Shown: positions 59,279-64,000 of the stretch, in pieces
How positions within the stretch are numbered: the first letter of the stretch is position 1
Layout: every line of letters begins with the position of its first letter
Assembly: GCA_001465935.1 (NCBI GenBank)
Contig: LNKV01000020.1
Span: forward strand, 999,252-1,063,251
Direction: 5' to 3'
From: Clarireedia homoeocarpa
Taxonomy: Eukaryota; Ascomycota; Leotiomycetes; Helotiales; Rutstroemiaceae
DNA: 64,000 nt
Notes under the pieces: generated by a model
Told to the model about the DNA's origin: nothing
The model's database searches: none
Seen by the model: only the letters and a program-made list of their open reading frames with translations
Position numbers and translations under genes: made by a program

Positions 59279-60620
59279 ATGGCTCACCCAAGCGGCAATG
59301 CTACCCTGGAGCACAATGGTGATCTCTATGGAATGAGCGATGACGAACAGCAACCTCAGCAACGAGATATAGTTGAGAAAGATATTAGCAATCAGCAGCA
59401 AGAGCCTCAGGGGCAGCGTGATGGATATGAAAATGTTGGATATGGCGACGAATATGGCGATGGTAGGGACAAACGACGCTTGCCAAAGGCTTGGAGCAGC
59501 TCGTCAATCTATTCCTCGAAACTGTCTCCGACATCAAGTCAGGGAAACTCCCAGCACACAAGATATTCTGTGCTGTCATCATCTTATCCAATATATGCCT
59601 GATTTATATCATGCTATGGCTCAAAATTGTCAGAGAACGCTCCGAAGGGGAACGATGCGCATGGCGTTCTCTAATAAATCCGTTTTCATCCCTACGAGAC
59701 AAGACCTCACCTTCTTCTCGACCACAAGAAGATCCAGAGCCACCATTCAACTTGCGCGCTGAAGAAAAACGAGATTCGTTATTCCAAGGATTCATTACCA
59801 CACCCCTCATCTTCCCCCTCCAACTTCTCGGCAGCCCTCTCATCCCCATCTCCATCTCCATCTGGCATCCAATCGCTCATCTCTTCCAACCATCCAACCC
59901 TCAACCTCAAATCCACGAACCCCCTTTCCCTCCCAGTATACGCCCTCCCCCTGCAAGTCCCATCCCCTCAATCTCCCTACGTACACTACTTCCCCCAATC
60001 CCCAGCTCGCTATCTTCATCCGTACCAGAACCCACACTCACATCCCGCCAACCTCCGAATCCCACCAGTTCCTCCCCCATCCCAAACCCCCTCTATTGAA
60101 TCTCCACTCTCTACAACAGTATCATCTACCCATCTCCTTCTTCCCCTTCCAAATCCAAAGTAGTCGCATCAGAACAGCAAGATCAGGGTTACAAAAAATC
60201 GGTTATTATATATCTGCATCGGCATCGACTCCCCTCGTTTGCAATGAACAGACATCGGTCGCTGGAACCTCCGCAATGTATGGTGTCTCTCCGTTTTCCA
60301 TTTTCCGTTTTAATTCCTTCTTCATCTCTATTGCTTTTCTCCTCTCTTTACCTTTTTCCTTTCTGTCTCTTCTCCCCCCCCCCCCCCCCCCCTCTCTCTC
60401 TCTCCTTCTCACACATCCCATCATAACCTCTCCCTCTCTGCCCCCTCCACCCCTTATATTCTCCACCCCACCTACATAAACAAGCTCAAAATCTAACATA
60501 CAATAAAAATACCCAGGGTTTCCCTACGCGCACTACCTACTCGGCGTAGGCATCATCGGAGTTCTCTACTGGAGTGCTCCAGCCTTGGATGTTGGTTCGC
60601 CGCGTGCGATATGCGGTTGA
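59279..60620 (+). CDS. Hypothetical membrane-anchored protein, gene model unresolved
   Basis: Three protein-like pieces lie in order. 59279 starts MAHPSGNATLEHNGDLYGM, Gln/Asp-rich. About 59488-60096 reads EQLVNLFLETVSDIKSGKL, a hydrophobic segment (FCAVIILSNICLIYIMLWL) and a long Pro/Ser-rich tail. After an acceptor at 60511 comes FPYAHYLLGVGIIGVLYWSAP, a second hydrophobic segment, ending TGA at 60620. A TGA at 60097-60099 interrupts, but the same frame continues plausibly (PSSPSKSKVVASEQQDQGY) to a donor at 60279. Excising 60022-60177 as an intron would keep frame and remove the stop; the first junction (about 59418-59488) I cannot fix. Function unknown; two membrane segments suggest a membrane protein. 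No family recognised. Confidence 0.4.
60374..60392. repeat. C19 tract, paired with a downstream G23 tract
   Basis: Nineteen C inside the proposed last intron of the membrane-protein candidate, followed 235 bp later by G23 (60627-60649). Confidence 0.9.
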
Positions 60621-60626
60621 GTAAGA

Positions 60627-60649
60627 GGGGGGGGGGGGGGGGGGGGGGG
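60627..60649. repeat. G23 homopolymer
   Basis: Twenty-three G directly after the candidate stop at 60620. A third tract, C13, lies at 60938-60950. Confidence 0.9.
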
Positions 60650-61083
60650 TGGACGAGAGAATGCGAGATCGGGAGAATGTCAGACTTGGAAAATGATAGC
60701 TGAGGGAAGGTGTAGCATACATATTCTGGAATCAAGTGATGCGGCATGTACACACCGGTGTGGCGATATTGTAAGATGGGGATTGCTATTTTCAGAGAGA
60801 CTAGAAATACGAGGGATGAAGGGAAAAGATGTTCAAGGGACTGAAATTGTAAAAAGTAGTCTTACATGTAAAACGCGTGCGCCTAAATACCATCTATCCT
60901 GTCCCACTATTCATTGTGTATATGGTCTCACTCCAAACCCCCCCCCCCCCTATCCATACCCGTGGAAGAATAAAAGAGGAAATCTGGTCAGTCAATATCC
61001 ACGCCAAAGTATGTCGAACAATCTATGATACAAGCTGTGCAGAGAGCTCAGTACATAGTAAGAGCTATTCAGTCTCATGTTTC
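60650..61083. other. Intergenic, nothing recognised
   Basis: Contains the C13 tract (60938-60950). No gene-like sequence. Confidence 0.45.
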
Positions 61084-61464
61084 CTATGCTGCTGACTTTT
61101 TGCTATTCTTTGGTTTCTGTTTCTCTATTTTCTTCCTCTCCTTTCTCTCACTTCTCAGATTTCCCCTAGCATTGCCCACATCACCTTGAGCTTCTTCGAG
61201 CGCCGCTTCCCAGGCCTGCACTTTCTCTAATACACCTTTCCATCCCTTTTCCACTTTAGTTGAAGCCATAGCAATTTTGAAAGTCGCGAGTTCATTGGCT
61301 TGAACCTTATAAAATTCTTCGGGATGTTTGCCTGCATGTTCCTCGTAGAACTCCTTGCATGACCTTGAATAATAGTCGCTTGTGTCTCGTCTATCGATTG
61401 GCTTTTTCTGATGCTTGTCCGCACTTCTCTGGGCTTTGCCCCAAATTGTGGTCAGTGAGGGCAT
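61084..61464 (-). CDS. Hypothetical 126-residue charged protein
   Basis: Intronless frame with ATG and stop. The N-terminal half contains DYYSRSCKEFYEEHAGKH and EEFYKVQANELATFKIAMAS. A long charged helix follows (WKGVLEKVQAWEAALEEAQG) and a strongly basic end (ERKERKKIEKQKPKNSKKS), suggesting nuclear or RNA-associated location. The Trp/Lys helix composition and clean frame suggest a real gene, but I recognise no family. Confidence 0.5.
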   Translation of the reverse strand: MPSLTTIWGKAQRSADKHQKKPIDRRDTSDYYSRSCKEFYEEHAGKHPEEFYKVQANELATFKIAMASTKVEKGWKGVLEKVQAWEAALEEAQGDVGNARGNLRSERKERKKIEKQKPKNSKKSAA

Positions 61465-63746
61465 GTTGTTTGGTCTTGGTTGATCGTGAACAGCGTAGTT
61501 CCTAACGGTTGCTTAGTGAAGGTGTATCCTTTCGACGATCAAATATAACGGCGTAATGTGGAATCTCAGAACTCTCCAAATTGAGATAGAATAATGTTGT
61601 GAAGTAAAGAATCTTCTCAAGATGCTTTATCGAATGTGAGACCGCGGAGTGTCAGCAGTTGTTGGAGACAACTTAGGTGAGATACAAATTCGGTGTGGCA
61701 GAGTAAGTAGTACTAGAGTGTATTTGTCCAAACTGCCAAAACAATGCAGCCAAGTAGCTTTTTGATCACAGAAGAATCAACCATCCAAACTTGAGAGAAC
61801 ACGGATATGTCTTTGTCAAGTTGGTTAGTATGACGAGCTTTTGCATGATACCCAGCCTCCAACCGAACAATTCGGAATAATACGGCGCCTATACGTTTGA
61901 AAAGTGTAGTGTTTTTGGCGAACAAAACCGAGACCGTGGCACTGTCAAGCGACGTCCAGATAGACCGGCCACTTCGGCAAGCACTTCACGTGCATAATCC
62001 ACTCGGTAGGCCTGTTGGCGGGTGTGGCGGTAATTTTATCCTACTATCCAACTCAAGCACAGCCTTCATAGTTGTTCTGCGGGCCTCCAAGGGCGATTGC
62101 AGCGCATGTATTGACATGCGAGGATTCAAAGTAGACGGCCAAAAACACTGGTCAAGAAGTTGTAGCGCGTCACTACTATGTGAGTCTTGTCCAACCGCAG
62201 CACAACATGAACTTTCAAATGGCACAGTGTCGAAATTCTGGTAGGATTGCGGGATTCCCAAATGTCAGATTGTACGTAGCGATGGACCCCTTTCAACCAG
62301 AGGAAGACATTGCCCATTCCTGCTGCACTGCAGTATGTACGATCACGTGTCGAGATTCGGGCTAACAGAGTTTGATTCACGTGCCAGGGGAAATGCAGGC
62401 GGGAAAAGGCGTGCAATGTTTGTCGTCTCTCTTTCAGATATGGCGGAAAAGGCGGAAAAGGGTGGAAAGGTGGGAAATGGGTGCAGTTGGTGTAGCAACT
62501 TGGACGGATCTCGTTGGGGGGCCGGAGAAACAGCTTGAAACGATTATTCTCGATTATTCTCGATTGGGTAAGGGCCGCCCCTAGTGCAGCCGAATCATCC
62601 AAATTTTCTATATTTTCTATCCAATGGAGAAGCTTATCGATATCACTCACCATCGATATCACTCACCTTCGATAAGAAATTTCCAAGGAAATTCGCTCAC
62701 GCTCGTCACGTCAACTCAACCCTAACGTTACATTGCGCGCATGGATCCTGCCGAGCCAGACTAGAAACGAAGAAGCTTTGCGATGTTCAACGCCGTTCAT
62801 CTCTTACTCAAGTGCACGCACATCTTCGACGGTGCATTCAACCCCTGACGGTTATGAGATTGTGCTTGGAATCCTGACCAATTGTGTACATGAGAAACAA
62901 CAGCTCCTTGAGCTATCCCCTACTTGCGCTAAGTATTTCTTGCCTACGAAGTCTTGCTCCTTTGTTGTTGTTTCTCATTGGTCCGTCATCATATATGGAA
63001 TTCCCTCATTCACATCCAGAAGAACAGGAACAAAGTTCACGATCCTCCTTCTTTCCCAACCTCTAACCTTCCTCCTCTCTTCTCCTCTTTTCTGTCGCAA
63101 CTACAATCATACAAAACAAGCCAAAACACACTCGTTCTTCCCCCCTGGTTAAGATCCTTTGTCTTGTTATACGAAAAACCATATCCTCTCGCTCTATCTC
63201 TCTTTGCTTTGCTTTGCTTTGCCTTGCTCTGCCTCCTTCACATCAAATCTCTGAACAGCTTCTCTTCTCTGTGTCACCATACTGCACAACCCGCCGCATA
63301 ACTTCGTATAATCCCATACGGAGCTCCATGTCCTTTGAGTACTGGTCAGTGCTTGCTATCCACTTTCTTCTTCCCCTTACAATTCTTTATTCATTAAACT
63401 AATCTACATAAAGCGAGGTCCAGAGTAGAAAGTCCAGAAGCCCCAGATTCGAGTCCAGTTCGATTTGATACAATAGTTCCGTCGAAGACTCCACCACAAT
63501 CGTTTCCGCCCATACCGCAAGCATTGCATTCGCTACCTGGCAATCCAAAAAAAAAAGTAGAAGAGAGATTGCTTTCGTCGTGTGAAAGTTGGAAAAGATT
63601 TAATTTATCCTCGACCGGTGTGCAGCAGACAATCCTTCGTTCAGTCGTTTGATCCGCTGTATCTCATCATCTTTGAGTTGGTTCAATTGTCCATTCATTC
63701 GTTTTCTATCGCTCTGCATTGTACATAATACGATTGCTTCTTCAAC
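61465..63746. other. 2.3-kb intergenic region
   Basis: No gene seen. Overlapping frames on both strands at 61897-62662 lack motifs. Pyrimidine-rich DNA at 63030-63260, with TGCTT/TTTGC repeats at 63207-63225, is typical of a strong fungal promoter and leader, presumably of the glucanosyltransferase gene. Confidence 0.5.
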
Positions 63747-64000
63747 ATGTTCTCGACATCCTTTGCCACAGCTGGCTTGATTGCTAGTTTGGCTGTCACT
63801 ACCGTTAATGCGATTGCTACAATCTCTACATCGGGCTCTAAATTTTTCACAAGCGATGGCGATCAATTCTACATCAAAGGTAAGACGAATTTTTATCCAA
63901 GGCCGATGATTTTGGCTGACTTATTCTAGGTGTTGCATACCAATTGACCGAAGCTGATCCATTGATTGATACAAATCAGTGTCAACTGGATGCATCTTTG
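63747..64000 (+). CDS. GPI-anchored beta-1,3-glucanosyltransferase (GH72), 5' end only
   Basis: Exon 1 is 63747-63879; after a 50-bp GTAAGA...TTCTAG intron, exon 2 runs from 63930 off the window. The start is a signal peptide (FSTSFATAGLIASLAVTTVNA). The first mature residues, GSKFFTSDGDQFYIKG, splice to VAYQLTEADPLIDTNQCQ, the N-terminal signature of Gas/Gel/Phr enzymes that cut and rejoin beta-1,3-glucan chains in the cell wall. Catalytic Glu residues and the GPI signal lie beyond the window. The splice codes the conserved Y-I-K-G-V-A-Y-Q, so the model is firm although partial. Confidence 0.9.

Overview
The window is nuclear DNA of a filamentous ascomycete (Pezizomycotina; Leotiomycetes is my low-confidence guess). 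The support is genes cut by short GT-AG introns (mostly 49-240 bp, several with a CTRAY-type branch point), fungal-specific families (Zn2Cys6 regulators, FunK1 kinase, a Helo-like domain plus ankyrins, DUF6699), and AT-rich, stop-riddled repeat islands that look mutated by a RIP-like process. There is nothing prokaryotic and no CRISPR.

Layout. 1-1.3 kb: AT-rich DNA and a broken fragment of a nonribosomal-peptide condensation domain. 4.3-7.5 kb: a 1031-residue helical-domain/ankyrin protein. 8.4-25.7 kb: a catabolic block. It holds a phenylacetate-2-hydroxylase-like P450 (-) and homogentisate dioxygenase (+) sharing a divergent promoter region, a DUF6699 protein, a FAD (DAO-type) oxidoreductase (-), a Zn2Cys6 regulator (+) and fumarylacetoacetase (+). 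Together these could run phenylacetate to homogentisate to maleylacetoacetate, then fumarylacetoacetate to fumarate and acetoacetate; the isomerase and 4-hydroxyphenylpyruvate dioxygenase are not in the window. 27.7-34.1 kb: a mobile-element island with a decayed regulator gene, a palindromic MITE, a gag remnant running into half a FunK1 kinase, a diverged tandem duplication, a LINE 3' end and minisatellites. 35.3-36.8 kb: a Yos9/OS-9 ER lectin (-). 36.8-41 kb: satellite-rich spacer. 41-43.2 kb: a zinc-finger regulator. 45-46.8 kb: pirin, whose second intron carries a rearranged tRNA-Gly-like sequence. 46.8-50.2 kb: spacer with a second MITE. 50.2-64 kb: an orphan protein, two secreted cysteine proteins (one built of three repeated modules), a GNAT acetyltransferase, two hypothetical genes, and the 5' end of a GPI-anchored beta-1,3-glucanosyltransferase cut by the window edge.

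Most unusual signals: (i) a 40-nt hairpin element present three times, twice inside spliceosomal introns of unrelated genes and in both orientations, whose only two substitutions preserve pairing; (ii) a tRNA-Gly(GCC)-like locus antisense in the pirin intron, where a perfect 28-bp inverted repeat competes with the cloverleaf; (iii) a secreted protein whose repeated modules carry introns at matching places and phases. All exon models were built by eye from splice signals and frame; no alignment or database search was run.
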